From Phragmitibacter flavus (GTDB taxonomy: Bacteria; Verrucomicrobiota; Verrucomicrobiia; Verrucomicrobiales; Verrucomicrobiaceae), in assembly GCF_005780165.1 (NCBI RefSeq), contig NZ_VAUV01000009.1, positions 124,001-188,000 of the forward strand: a stretch of DNA of 64,000 nucleotides. Direction: 5' to 3'. Made by a program: the position numbers and the translations under genes. Every line of letters starts with the position of its first letter. Within the stretch, counting starts at the first letter, position 1. Below, piece by piece: positions 17,434 to 26,559 of this stretch. Under the pieces are notes generated by a model, which saw only the letters and a program-made list of their open reading frames with translations, did not search any database and had not been told where the DNA came from.

Positions 17434-18894
17434 TTATCCCCCTATTACCTGCCCGATCACATGCCCATGCACATCCGTCAACCGTCTCTCCGCCCCGTTA
17501 TTGTAAAACGTCACCTTCTCGTGATCCAACCCCAACAAATGCATCACCGTCGCGTAAAAATCATACGGCGTCGCCACGTCCACCACTGACTTCCGCCCAA
17601 ACTCATCCGTGCTCCCATAACTCACCCCGCCCTTCACTCCGGCCCCCATCATCCATGCGGTAAACGCATCCGGATTGTGATCCCGCCCATCCGTGTTCGC
17701 CTGTTTCGTCGGCATCCGACCAAACTCCGTATTCCAGATCACCAGCACATCCTCCAGCATCCCCCGCTGCTTCAAATCCGTCAACAACGCCGCCGTCGGC
17801 TCATCAAAAATCGGACAATGCCTCTCATAATCCGCCTTCAAGGTCCGGTGCGCATCCCAATTCAACAACCCATCCACCCCCGACGCCCGCGAAGAACAAT
17901 ACAAACTCACATACCGAACGCCCTTCTCCAGCAATCGCCGCGACAACAAACAGTTCTTCGCATACGCCGCCTTCAGCGCATTGCCATCATCCACCCCATA
18001 CAACTTGCGCACATGCGCCGGCTCGCGTGAAAGATCCGAAACCTCCGGCGCCGCCATCTGCATCCTTGCCGCCAGCTCATACGTGCTCATCCGCGCCCGC
18101 AATTCGCTCTCTCCCGGATGCATCTCCGCATGCCGCTCATTCATCCTCCCCAGAAATCCCCGCGTCGCCCGCTCCTCTGCCTCACTCACCGATCCCGGCC
18201 TCGCCAAATTCCTCAACGGCTGCTGCGCCGCCATCGCCACCGCCTGATGCTGCGCTGGCAAAAACCCATTCGACCAGTTCGCCTTACCGTTCGGCGGCTC
18301 CCCGCGCACATCCTGCACCGACACAAACGTCGGCAAATTGTCATTCAAACTCCCCAACGCATAACTCATCCACGACCCCGCACTCGGAAATCCCTCCCGT
18401 GTAAAACACGAGTTCATGAATACACACCCAGGCCCATGCGTGTTGGTCCGTGACGTCATCGAATGCACAAACGCCATGTCATCCACATGCCTCGCCATGT
18501 GCGGCAACAACGATGAAATCATCTTCCCGCTTTTGCCCGATGCCACAAAGTCCCAAGGCGGCCTCATCAACGGTCCGTTCTTCCCCTGAAAACTCACCTC
18601 CGCCGGACCCGGCATCGCCTCGCCACTCCGCTTAAAAAGCTCCGGTTTGTAATCCCACAAATCCACATGCGAAGCCGCCCCCGGACAGAAAATCTGCAAC
18701 ACCTGCTTCGCCTTCGGCCTGAACTGCGGCGCGCCCGGCACCCATCCCGACGAAGCCGAAGCCGCCGCCTGCAACTCCCGCCCCAGCAACTGCGCCAGCG
18801 CCACGCCGGTAAACCCCGTCGTCATCCGACCCATAAAATGGCGCCGACTAAAACTCAAAACGTCTTCATTCATCTTCTTCGTCATCGCGCTCAT
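17434..18894 (-). CDS. DUF1501 (sulfatase-like) exported protein
   Basis: A 486-residue protein of the DUF1501 family, abundant in Planctomycetes and Verrucomicrobia. A twin-arginine signal is present (SRRHFMGRMTTGFTG, then ALAQLLG). Family features: QVLQIFCPGAASHVDLWDYKPEL, FVHSMTSRTNTHGPGCVFMN, NWDAHRTLKADYERHCPIFD, VIWNTEFGRMP and GRDHNPDAFTAW near the C-terminus, with a His/Asp set like alkaline phosphatase-superfamily metal sites. It directly abuts the DUF1553 gene upstream (0 bases). Such pairs are thought to act in periplasmic degradation of complex polymers; function unproven. Confidence 0.9.
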   Translation of the reverse strand: MSAMTKKMNEDVLSFSRRHFMGRMTTGFTGVALAQLLGRELQAAASASSGWVPGAPQFRPKAKQVLQIFCPGAASHVDLWDYKPELFKRSGEAMPGPAEVSFQGKNGPLMRPPWDFVASGKSGKMISSLLPHMARHVDDMAFVHSMTSRTNTHGPGCVFMNSCFTREGFPSAGSWMSYALGSLNDNLPTFVSVQDVRGEPPNGKANWSNGFLPAQHQAVAMAAQQPLRNLARPGSVSEAEERATRGFLGRMNERHAEMHPGESELRARMSTYELAARMQMAAPEVSDLSREPAHVRKLYGVDDGNALKAAYAKNCLLSRRLLEKGVRYVSLYCSSRASGVDGLLNWDAHRTLKADYERHCPIFDEPTAALLTDLKQRGMLEDVLVIWNTEFGRMPTKQANTDGRDHNPDAFTAWMMGAGVKGGVSYGSTDEFGRKSVVDVATPYDFYATVMHLLGLDHEKVTFYNNGAERRLTDVHGHVIGQVIGG

Positions 18895-21834
18895 TCATTC
18901 CAGGTAAATCAGTTCGTTGGTGTTCAACAACGCCCGGCACAACGCCACCGCCCCGTGCTCCTGCCACAACTCCCGCGCCGCCGATATCTCATCATCGCGC
19001 GGCTCCCTCTGAAAACACACCGCAAACGCCCCGCGAATCTGACCCTCCACATCACCTCCATCATCACCCCCAAACTCCGCCTTCACCCGCTCCGCAAACG
19101 CCTTCGCCATGTCCATCGCAAACGAATGATTCATCATCACCAGCGCCTGCATCGGCGTCGTGGTGTTCGCCCGCTTAGGAGCCGCAAACGCCGTGTCGGG
19201 AAAATCAAACTCGCTCAACACATCCACCACCGACGCCCGCGCATTCTGATGATACACCGCCCGCCGATAAGTCTCCGGCCCCACCACCTCACGCGGCACA
19301 TAAGTCGACACATTGTCATTCTTGTAATCATACAATCGAAACCCCGGTCCCCCCATTTTCACGTCCAGCCTCCCCGCCACCAGCAGCACCGTGTCCCGCA
19401 CCTCTTCCGCCCCCAAACGACGCGGCGGAAACCGCCACAACAAACGCGACGCACTGTCCACCTTCGACGCCTTCTCGTCCCACTTCGCCGACTGCCGGTA
19501 AGTCCGCGACAACAGAATATCCCGATGCAGCCCCTTCAACTTCCACCCGTGATGCTGCAACCTCAGCGCCAGCCAGTCCAACAACTCCGGATGCGTCGGC
19601 AAGCTGCCAAGAAACCCAAAATCCCCCGGCGTGTCCACCAGCCCAATCCCAAAATGGTAATGCCAAACCCGATTCGCCAGCACCCTCGCCGTTAACGGAT
19701 TCCCATCATCCACCATCCACTTCGCCAACGCCAGCCGACGCTCTCCCTCCTTTGCCTCCACCGGCAGCTCATATCCCTTCGTCACCGCATCCAGCACCGC
19801 CAGACTCGAAGGTTTCACCACCTCCCCCGGCTTGCTCACATCCCCACCCCGAAACACCACCGTTGGCTTGTCCGGTTGTGAAAACTTCCCTGCCCAGGCC
19901 ACTGGCAATGGCGCCACCGCACTCAATTTCGACTGCACCTCCGCCAATTCCCCATCCAACTCACGCAACCTCTCCAACTCCTCCTTCGTCGACCCCAAAC
20001 GCAAGGTCCGCGCCCGCGCCATCTCCTCATTCAACGCCTTCCGGTCCAACGAATCCGCCACCCGCTTCCACGTCTTCCCTTCATCCTCACTCACCTCCAA
20101 TTCATACTCCACCACACTCGGACCCAACCCCGGCACCGGCTCATCCTTCCCCGCCAGCCGGTCATGCGAAAACGTCACCCGCTCAATCAATTCCGGCTTC
20201 GCAAACTTCACCACCAACACCGCTGGCGACCCAATGATCCACCGCACCCCATACTTCCCGTCGTTCACCCGCTGCACCCCATAAGCCCCATCAAAATCCT
20301 CCGCCACCCGACCCGCCGCGCCCTCCACCTTCCCGCCATTCGCCGCCAGCGCCACATTCCTCGAATCCTTGCCACTCGACCACACCTCAAACTCATCCAC
20401 CCGACCATTCACTCCCGACGTCACCGTCGCCGAAGTCCCCAAAACCGTGAACCGCAACATCCCCGCCCGCACCGGCTCAAACTTCTCCTCCGTCAACTGC
20501 GCACTCGCCACCGGCCTCGTCGCCTCCACCTTCGGCAAAAGTTTCGCCCGCTCCACAATCGCCGTCTGCAACGCCAACTTCTCCTTGCCCAGCTCCCCCT
20601 TCCTGCCCTCCAGCGGCTTCGTCACCGCCTCAAATCGCCGCTTCTCCTCCGCCGTCGCCAAGGTCCGCGTCCCATGCTGCACCCCTTCAAACGCCGACTT
20701 GATCCGGTAATAATCCTCCGTCGGAATCGGATCAAACTTGTGGTGATGACACCGCGCACAATTCACCGTCAGCCCCAGAAAAGCCGACCCCGTCGCCGTC
20801 ACCATGTCATCCAGCGTATCCGAGCGGATCACCGCCTGCGCCAGCGCATCCTGATTCCCCACATCATCATAAGGCCCGCTCGTCAAAAACGCCGTGCCGA
20901 TCTCCACCTTCGGATCATCCTTCCCCACCACATCCCCTGCCAGATGCTCCACCATGAACTGGTTGAACGGCTTGTCCTCATTGATCGAACCAATCACATA
21001 ATCACGAAACAACCACAGCTGATCATGGATCAAATTGCGCTCAAACCCCCGGCTCTCCCCAAAGCGCACCACATCCAGCCAATGCCGCCCCCAGCGCTCC
21101 CCATAATGCGGACTCGCCAGCAACCGATCCACCAACCGCACCACACTCCTCTCCTCATCCTTTGCAAACGCCGACTCAAACTCCCGCACCTCCTCCATCG
21201 TCGGCGGCAACCCCGTCACATCATAACTCATCCTGCGGATCAACTCCCTCGCCCCCGCCGCCCCGTTCATCGCCAATCCCTTCTCCCTCAGCCCCTTCTC
21301 AACCAACCCATCAATCACCCCGCTCCCCTCGACCACATTCCCCGCAACCTCCGTCACCGCCTTCAACGGCTGCAACGACCACCACGACTTGTCCGCCCTT
21401 TTCACCTCCCCCGCCACCCCCGTCCTCGGATCAGGCGCCCCCATCTCCACCCACGTCACAAAATCCGCAATCACCCGCTCCGGCAGTTTTTTCTTCGGCG
21501 GCATCTGCAAATCCGCCCCCTCCGCATGCGCCAGTGATCGAATCAACAAACTCGCCCCCGCATCCCCCGGCACCAGCGAAGCCTCCCCCGAATCCCCCCC
21601 ACGTTCCCACCCTGCCTTCGTGTCCAAAAGCAAATTCCCCTTCACCTTCTTCGCCCCCGCACTGTGGCAGTCATAACAATACTCCACCAACACCGGCCGG
21701 ATCTTCTCCTCAAAAAACACCACCCCCTCCGCATCAACACTCGCCTCCGCCGCCATGCCCATCCCCATCCCTCCCACAAGCAAGATCACCCCACACCCCA
21801 CACCCCGAATCAAATCTGGAAAATATCCCTTCAC
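18895..21834 (-). CDS. PSD1 / DUF1549-DUF1553 planctomycete-type cytochrome
   Basis: A 979-residue secreted protein. After the signal (about 10-30) there is a PSCyt1 haem domain with CYDCHSAGAKKVKGNLLLD. DUF1549 (about 145-360) follows, with MSYDVTGLPPTMEEV, HYGERWGRHWLDVVRFGES and NCARCHHHKFDPIPTEDY (second CxxCH). The middle (about 440-600) is a carbohydrate-binding-like beta domain. DUF1553 (about 690-970) shows LAKWMVDDGNPLTARVLANR and FPPRRLGAEEVRD. The partner DUF1501 gene follows without a gap. It probably handles periplasmic electrons; substrate unknown. Confidence 0.9.
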   Translation of the reverse strand: MKGYFPDLIRGVGCGVILLVGGMGMGMAAEASVDAEGVVFFEEKIRPVLVEYCYDCHSAGAKKVKGNLLLDTKAGWERGGDSGEASLVPGDAGASLLIRSLAHAEGADLQMPPKKKLPERVIADFVTWVEMGAPDPRTGVAGEVKRADKSWWSLQPLKAVTEVAGNVVEGSGVIDGLVEKGLREKGLAMNGAAGARELIRRMSYDVTGLPPTMEEVREFESAFAKDEERSVVRLVDRLLASPHYGERWGRHWLDVVRFGESRGFERNLIHDQLWLFRDYVIGSINEDKPFNQFMVEHLAGDVVGKDDPKVEIGTAFLTSGPYDDVGNQDALAQAVIRSDTLDDMVTATGSAFLGLTVNCARCHHHKFDPIPTEDYYRIKSAFEGVQHGTRTLATAEEKRRFEAVTKPLEGRKGELGKEKLALQTAIVERAKLLPKVEATRPVASAQLTEEKFEPVRAGMLRFTVLGTSATVTSGVNGRVDEFEVWSSGKDSRNVALAANGGKVEGAAGRVAEDFDGAYGVQRVNDGKYGVRWIIGSPAVLVVKFAKPELIERVTFSHDRLAGKDEPVPGLGPSVVEYELEVSEDEGKTWKRVADSLDRKALNEEMARARTLRLGSTKEELERLRELDGELAEVQSKLSAVAPLPVAWAGKFSQPDKPTVVFRGGDVSKPGEVVKPSSLAVLDAVTKGYELPVEAKEGERRLALAKWMVDDGNPLTARVLANRVWHYHFGIGLVDTPGDFGFLGSLPTHPELLDWLALRLQHHGWKLKGLHRDILLSRTYRQSAKWDEKASKVDSASRLLWRFPPRRLGAEEVRDTVLLVAGRLDVKMGGPGFRLYDYKNDNVSTYVPREVVGPETYRRAVYHQNARASVVDVLSEFDFPDTAFAAPKRANTTTPMQALVMMNHSFAMDMAKAFAERVKAEFGGDDGGDVEGQIRGAFAVCFQREPRDDEISAARELWQEHGAVALCRALLNTNELIYLE

Positions 21835-22002
21835 AAAAGACAGAACGTCCCGCCACCCACCAATTTTACATTTAACGCCCCCACGCCTTTGCCAAAGGGA
21901 CCGCGAAGTTTTACTTCGCCCACATCAGGAAAGGCCCTTATAGCGCGACCACTCATGCTAGCCCCAAACCCAGGATGCGGAGCTATTTAACAATTCCAGG
22001 CT

Positions 22003-22095
22003 CTAACGATCTTCAAGCTTATGGCGAACGCTTCGGATCAGGCGACGGCGAGGAGGTCGCGCCGATGAAACGGCAGATGCCATGCAATCCGTTAC
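22003..22095. repeat. attC-like imperfect palindrome (weak)
   Basis: CTAACG (22003-22008) pairs with CGTTAC (22090-22095), ATGGC (22021-22025) with GCCAT (22079-22083), and GGCGAC with GTCGC near the centre (22041-22060). The outer sequence TCTAACGATCTTCAAGC resembles the left half of integron attC sites, but the right side departs from GTTRRRY. It lies just past the end of the first island gene. Confidence 0.3.
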
Positions 22096-22121
22096 CTGTA
22101 TCCGTATTGTTCGAGCATGAT

Positions 22122-22760
22122 TCACCCGCGGTATCCTCTTCCAAGTGGGCGTGGCTCATAGTGCTGGCAATAGTGTGTCTCTTGAACGTATTCGGTCAAA
22201 CGATCCCAGATGGCGAATATGCCAGCCTTCGTTTGAACTCGTCGATACTCATCAGCAACACCACGAAAGCAGGCCATGCAGCCAAAGCATCCGTGGCCGT
22301 AGGGACTGTAGTCGCTAAGGCCACATGTAATGCAGGCCTCTAGCATGAAACCATCGGGCAATTGAGTTGCGAGTGACAATAGCTCGTCCTCGAACCAGCC
22401 AGAATCGCCACGGGACATTATGGCGAATTCAGGCAGAGCGAGTCTGTTTCTGACAATCGCCGCATAAAGACCGCCGCGTGGCTCCCGATATCCGAGATTG
22501 ATCTCGGCATGGATCTCAACCAGTCGAAATCCGTCTGCAGAAACCACGCGTGCCGGAATGGTGATGCTCAGTTCACAGCCGCACAGATAACCATGGCACA
22601 GTTCAAACAGGTCCGATGCCGTCGCAGGAGTCAAGCTTTCAAAATCTGTCCCCGAAAAATCAATGCCGCGAATCGTTGTCGAAAGTGCAGAGCCAGTGGT
22701 CTGAATTGCGATGCGCTCCTTCCCAAATTTATCCCTAAAAATAGCAGACATTAAGGCCAT
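22122..22760 (-). CDS. Uncharacterised protein with Cys-rich C-terminus
   Basis: A 212-residue protein (or 209 from the ATG at 22751). It has no signal peptide or membrane segment. The C-terminal third has four cysteines in CITCGLSDYSPYGHGCFGC, then MACFR, which looks like a metal-binding knuckle; an earlier CHGYLCGC adds three more. It sits in the accessory island with lower GC and mixed codon use unlike the C-ending bias of flanking genes. I do not recognise the family with confidence. Confidence 0.6.
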   Translation of the reverse strand: MALMSAIFRDKFGKERIAIQTTGSALSTTIRGIDFSGTDFESLTPATASDLFELCHGYLCGCELSITIPARVVSADGFRLVEIHAEINLGYREPRGGLYAAIVRNRLALPEFAIMSRGDSGWFEDELLSLATQLPDGFMLEACITCGLSDYSPYGHGCFGCMACFRGVADEYRRVQTKAGIFAIWDRLTEYVQETHYCQHYEPRPLGRGYRG

Positions 22761-22836
22761 GGCGCTAGGTGCTTACTCGAACGTGTTTCGTGAGCGAAAA
22801 AGTTACTCTGCGCAGTATTTGACAAGCGAGTGAATC

Positions 22837-22861
22837 TTTATTTGTCCGCCCCTCGAAATTC
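22837..22861 (-). repeat. Dispersed GGGACGGAC-type repeat, copy 1
   Basis: On the minus strand it reads GAATTTCGAGGGGCGGACAA followed by ATAAA. It shares the core GGG(A/G)CGGACAAAT with the copies near 24262, 26500 and 45630. It lies between two island genes, about 75 bases upstream of the gene ending at 22122. Confidence 0.5.
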
Positions 22862-22916
22862 ACAAAGTTGCGATCAAAGCCTAATTAAAAAGCTCGGCTC
22901 AGCTGCTTTCGTCGCT

Positions 22917-23756
22917 TTATTCTGAATGTCTTGAAAGCGCTTCTGCTTTCATATACCCATAAATACGCAAATTGAAATTAAGGCGTTCGTCGACGTATGA
23001 TGAACGTCCAAATACTGCTAAAAGGATACAAATAGCCACACTAAAGACCGACAGTCTAAACGCTGGGCGGTTACGATACCATGAGAAAGCCAGAACGACA
23101 AGCCCAATAGGAAAACCGACAAGCCCTATAAAAGCTACAGCACCGGAAAAATTGAATCTAGCCTCAATTTCTCTAAGTTCGAGAAAATGGTTCTCATGCC
23201 GGAATGCAGCGTTTTTTCCAAGGTAATACATCGCATTTATAGATTCTACAAATATGCTGCATTCGTCAATTCCTTTGATTCTGAATCTGTGGTCTCTATT
23301 TTTCGGATACAGCCTTGATGCATCCACAATGTGCTGAATGGATTCCCGCTGATATGGCAATAGAGAACCAATCTGCGGAAGTTGCAAAGTCTCTACGGCT
23401 ATTGGAGATAGAGCCACCTCAATGAAATCGTCTTTAAACTTATGAACGGTTAATAAGCTTCGCAATCTGATTTGTTTGTCACTCTCGATGAAGAATGAAA
23501 AGATCCCCTTGAATGGTAGGTGACCGCGTCCCGATGCTACACGACGAGAGTAGTTTTCACACAAAATTCCTGTTACTAATACTATAGATAAAAATAGCGA
23601 TCCTCGAATAAGTGGAAACCCCTCATCCATCCTAGCTAATTTTTGTATTGGCCATTCAGGATCGCGGAGTAATGCTGCAACCCATACGATAACAAGGAAT
23701 ATTGCCAAGCCGCCAACAGCTAGTGTTTGCCCTAAAGTTTTCAGTTCAAGGTCCAT
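22917..23756 (-). CDS. Multi-pass membrane protein of the accessory island
   Basis: A 279-residue protein with about four membrane segments (near 12-30, 50-67, 203-226 and 233-250) and a soluble central domain of about 130 residues (75-200) rich in charged residues. No family recognised. Codon use is AT-richer than in housekeeping genes of the window, suggesting acquisition. The next gene upstream ends 43 bases away on the same strand. Confidence 0.6.
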   Translation of the reverse strand: MDLELKTLGQTLAVGGLAIFLVIVWVAALLRDPEWPIQKLARMDEGFPLIRGSLFLSIVLVTGILCENYSRRVASGRGHLPFKGIFSFFIESDKQIRLRSLLTVHKFKDDFIEVALSPIAVETLQLPQIGSLLPYQRESIQHIVDASRLYPKNRDHRFRIKGIDECSIFVESINAMYYLGKNAAFRHENHFLELREIEARFNFSGAVAFIGLVGFPIGLVVLAFSWYRNRPAFRLSVFSVAICILLAVFGRSSYVDERLNFNLRIYGYMKAEALSRHSE

Positions 23757-23799
23757 TCTTTACTCAATTTGATTGTCTGTCACTAGTAATTCAGGCCGC

Positions 23800-24255
23800 T
23801 CATTGGGCTTTGTGTCTTTCATCACGACAAGGAAATATTTCCGAGTCCGAGCGGAATGACTCTCCAAGAGTGAAACCGTCGATTCTTTCGAGAGGCCCTC
23901 GCCAGAACTCTACAGAATCCTCGGGCGGCGGATCCCAATCTCCAGAGGGGCCAGAGAACGAGGCGTTGGCAAGATGTAGGAACTGCGGATGAATGCGCTC
24001 AAGGCTGCTTGGACTAACGTCCAATGCAATTGCCATCTCTAGCGTTGCCCCCTCGTGAGCTTCATGAATAATGTTTAGAAGCGGGCGCTCCTGTGAAAGA
24101 AATATCCCACGCGAAACAACTACACCGCTAATGAACATGCCGCCCACGGTAATCATCAGTCGGAGCCCCAAAGGCGGCCTGCCGTCAGCGTGCCTGGCTT
24201 CAACAATATTGATGAGTGTCTCAAGGATCGGATCCGTAGGCATAAATTTATGCAA
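23800..24255 (-). CDS. Uncharacterised soluble island protein
   Basis: A 151-residue protein (or 147 from the second ATG at 24243). The middle has a hydrophobic beta-like stretch (LGLRLMITVGGMFISGVVVS) that reads more like a buried sheet than a membrane helix. The C-terminus is acidic and Pro-rich (GDWDPPPEDSVEFW). No known domain recognised. The putative start lies 6 bases from the dispersed repeat copy 2, which may therefore act on its expression. Confidence 0.5.
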   Translation of the reverse strand: MHKFMPTDPILETLINIVEARHADGRPPLGLRLMITVGGMFISGVVVSRGIFLSQERPLLNIIHEAHEGATLEMAIALDVSPSSLERIHPQFLHLANASFSGPSGDWDPPPEDSVEFWRGPLERIDGFTLGESFRSDSEIFPCRDERHKAQ

Positions 24256-24260
24256 TTGAT

Positions 24261-24289
24261 TTATATTTGTCCGTCCCTAGATTTTCGAG
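24261..24289 (-). repeat. Dispersed GGGACGGAC-type repeat, copy 2
   Basis: On the minus strand the core reads AATCTAGGGACGGACAAATA. It lies directly upstream of the gene starting at 24255. Confidence 0.55.
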
Positions 24290-24308
24290 TCCAGCATTCA
24301 ACTGTGTT

Positions 24309-24375
24309 GTCCAACGTCGAAGGACACGGCACTCCAGACGGTAGGCGAGGCTTCGACTTCGGGTTGATGTTGGAG
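24309..24375. repeat. attC-like imperfect palindrome
   Basis: GTCCAAC (24309-24315) fits the attC outer box RYYYAAC and GTTGGAG (24369-24375) fits GTTRRRY at 6 of 7 positions; TCCAAC/GTTGGA pair fully. Inside, GTCGAAG (24316-24322) pairs with CTTCGAC (24351-24357). The left boxes touch while the right ones are 11 bases apart, unlike a classic attC. No integrase gene is in the window. Confidence 0.35.
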
Positions 24376-24404
24376 CGATCATGAAGGCTCGCACTGGGGA
24401 TGGG

Positions 24405-24938
24405 TCATGCGCTCGGGGCGAAATCGCTTCCGGTTGATTGGTTGCGAGCGAGCTTCATGACTACAAACCACATAAATGAAGCAACCAAGGAAGCAATCAC
24501 TCCAAGTCCAAATCCAATCCAGCGCTCACGCCAGATGCTAGCGCTAGCACGATCCTCTTGAATCTGAAATACGGCTTCAACTACCCTCTTGTCGCTCTCC
24601 ACAAGTGGCTTCAGCCTATCCCGTTCAGTTTCAAGCTTTGAAATGGTGTCTTGAGTCGCATTCAGGGTTCTTTTCTGGCCGTCGATAAACGAAAGCAGTT
24701 GGGTCACATTAGTCTCCATCTCATTCAGACGGTCAACCTGATCCTTATAGCTTGCATTCTCCAATCGGGCAGTTTGTCTCACTTCCTTTTGATGTGCGTC
24801 AACCTTAATACCTACGACCACCAAAATCGCAATTGCGGTTAGTGTAGCCGCAGAGGTAACCAAAGGGGTTTTCCTGAAATGCCTTACCCATTCCGTTGCT
24901 AGAGCCTCGGTGATAATCTGTGTGCTTCTGCCGATCAT
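24405..24938 (-). CDS. Two-helix membrane protein with periplasmic coiled coil
   Basis: A 177-residue protein: membrane helix at about 27-45 (LVTSAATLTAIAILVVVGI), a coiled-coil segment of about 90 residues (50-135, with heptads such as LNEMETNVTQLLSFID and ISKLETERDRLKPLV), and a second helix at about 142-163. Both ends should be cytoplasmic. The layout is like spacer or effector membrane proteins of defence loci, but no recognised domain supports that. Confidence 0.55.
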   Translation of the reverse strand: MIGRSTQIITEALATEWVRHFRKTPLVTSAATLTAIAILVVVGIKVDAHQKEVRQTARLENASYKDQVDRLNEMETNVTQLLSFIDGQKRTLNATQDTISKLETERDRLKPLVESDKRVVEAVFQIQEDRASASIWRERWIGFGLGVIASLVASFMWFVVMKLARNQSTGSDFAPSA

Positions 24939-25201
24939 ATGGGTGAATTTTTCAGGCGAACTCGCTATTCGTAATACATCCGGTTCTTGCCACTATCGTT
25001 ATCCAGCGATTTCGTCGCCAATCAACGAGTTTTTCAATCTAGCCATGTTCGCTTGCATGTCTATGCGCATCTTCGCTACCCATTCTCTCGGTCTACTCGC
25101 CAATGGCGGCATCTCCAACCGCAGAATATGACACCTCATAATTGCAGTCATCTGTCTGCGTGCGACTCTTTAATCGTGCCACCCCCCTTTTTACGCACCC
25201 T
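24939..25201. other. Intergenic stretch without recognised content
   Basis: I see no credible gene, terminator or repeat here. It is the upstream region of the minus-strand gene at 24938 and leads into the 21-bp array. Confidence 0.5.
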
Positions 25202-25516
25202 CCGCAAGGGCTTGCGGACCCATCGCAAGCCCTTGCGGCCCCATCAACTCCTTCGCGACCCCGGCGAGACCGCTCTCGCCGCCACCGCAAGCGCTCTCAG
25301 TGCCACCGAGAGTCCTTGCGCTCCCACCGCGAGGAATCGCGGTCCCACCGACCCCTTCTCGACGGCAGCGCCGCTCCTCTCGACGCCATCGCAAGGCCTC
25401 TCGCTGGCGCCGCAAACCCTCTGCCACCCTCCACAATCTCTTTCCCGCACCCCATAAACCCTCTCGCCAGCTCCACCGCCTCTCTCCATGCCAGCCCCAA
25501 TCCTCTCACCCCGAAA
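25202..25516. repeat. Degenerate 21-bp tandem array, about 15 units
   Basis: About fifteen 21-base units without indels, of the type CCGCAAGGGCTTGCGGACCCA. The first units are themselves small palindromes (CCGCAAG/CTTGCGG); later ones keep CCTCTCnC in a fixed position. All three minus-strand frames stay open for long parts and read as heptapeptide repeats (for example GLAMGPQ, EAVELAR, GFAAPAR). It may be a decayed heptad-repeat coding region or a DNA-level array of two helical turns per unit. Confidence 0.8.
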
Positions 25517-25679
25517 CTCGCATATCCCAGCGGTATTAGTTGCACTAATTTATGCATGCAAAAAAATTCACCTCGAAGGTTGACGCGCTATTCAACTAGT
25601 GGTCAAAATCCCCTCCATTGATCGAGCAAACACGCTCTTCAACATCCAACGTCCAAATCCCTAACTAACTAAAAAAATT

Positions 25680-26378
25680 ATGGCCTCCAGCCCCGTCCCC
25701 CAAGCCGATACCCAGCTTCTCCCCTGGCTGCAAAACTTCACCCTCAAACTGACCACCCACGCCGGCGTTCTTGGCTTCGACACCGGCGCGGTCACCAAGG
25801 CACAGGAAGATTGTCAGGCGCTCATCTACCTCATCAACACCTACATCCCGCTCCTCAAAAACGGCCTTGAAGAAGCCTATGGCTACAAAGACATGATCAA
25901 AAATGGCAGCGGCAGCACCCTCAGCGCTCTTCCCAGCGCCACCGCCATCCCCGCCGCCCCGACGATGCCCTTGCCAGGAGCCCTGCCCCGCTTGCGCAAA
26001 CTCGTCCAGACCATCAAAAACCATCCTTCCTACACCACCGCCATTGGTCAGGATCTCAACATCATCGTCACCGGCGACAGCGCCGTCTCCATCGCCTCCA
26101 TTGAGGCCCCCACCCTCGTCCTGCAAAAATCCACGGTCGGCTCCGTCACCTGGCGTTGGAACAAAGACGGCTGGACCGGCATCCTCGTGCAATCCCGCAA
26201 ACCCGGCGAAGTCGCCTGGACCCAGCTCGGCCAGGACTTGTTTAGCCCCTACGTCGACACCCGCCCCCTCACCACCCCTGACATCCCCGAAGTTCGCGAA
26301 TACCGCGCCTGCTACCTCGACAAAGAACAACCCACCCAGCAATGGAGCGACGTGCTCATCATCACCGTCCAACCCTGA
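25680..26378 (+). CDS. Uncharacterised protein with C-terminal fibronectin-like region
   Basis: A 232-residue soluble protein, the only plus-strand gene of the island. Residues 1-75 are helical (LLPWLQNFTLKLTTHAGVLG), an Ala/Pro linker follows (about 85-105), and the C-terminal half looks like a beta-sandwich (VTWRWNKDGWTGILVQSRKP; EYRACYLDKEQPTQQWSDV), as in fibronectin type III modules. Its base composition is that of the chromosome rather than of the AT-richer island. It has its own terminator at 26403. No Shine-Dalgarno precedes the ATG (upstream is CTAACTAAAAAAATT). Confidence 0.65.
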   Translation: MASSPVPQADTQLLPWLQNFTLKLTTHAGVLGFDTGAVTKAQEDCQALIYLINTYIPLLKNGLEEAYGYKDMIKNGSGSTLSALPSATAIPAAPTMPLPGALPRLRKLVQTIKNHPSYTTAIGQDLNIIVTGDSAVSIASIEAPTLVLQKSTVGSVTWRWNKDGWTGILVQSRKPGEVAWTQLGQDLFSPYVDTRPLTTPDIPEVREYRACYLDKEQPTQQWSDVLIITVQP

Positions 26379-26402
26379 CCACCGACCTTTTCAAACCCTG
26401 AG

Positions 26403-26438
26403 ATCGGCATGGAGTTCACCACCCCATGCCGATTTTTC
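26403..26438 (+). terminator. Rho-independent terminator
   Basis: A perfect 10-bp stem ATCGGCATGG / CCATGCCGAT with an 11-base loop, followed by five T. It closes the gene ending at 26378. Confidence 0.9.
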
Positions 26439-26499
26439 TATTTAACGCCCCGCGCTCTTTATCGCACTTTCACCCGCCAACTCTGCCCCTCCCCGAATT

Positions 26500-26526
26500 C
26501 TATTTATTCGTCCCTTAATGTCTGGT
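26500..26526 (-). repeat. Dispersed GGGACGGAC-type repeat, divergent copy 3
   Basis: On the minus strand the core reads AGACATTAAGGGACGAATAA, lacking three bases of the core seen in copies 2 and 4 but keeping their flanks (GACATnA before it). Confidence 0.45.
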
Positions 26527-26559
26527 AAGAGACGTCCACAACGAGCGAACTAAAGCGGC

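Noticed and set aside
22003-22095. True integron attC site
   Set aside because: The right box departs from GTTRRRY and no integrase is present, so I list it only as attC-like.
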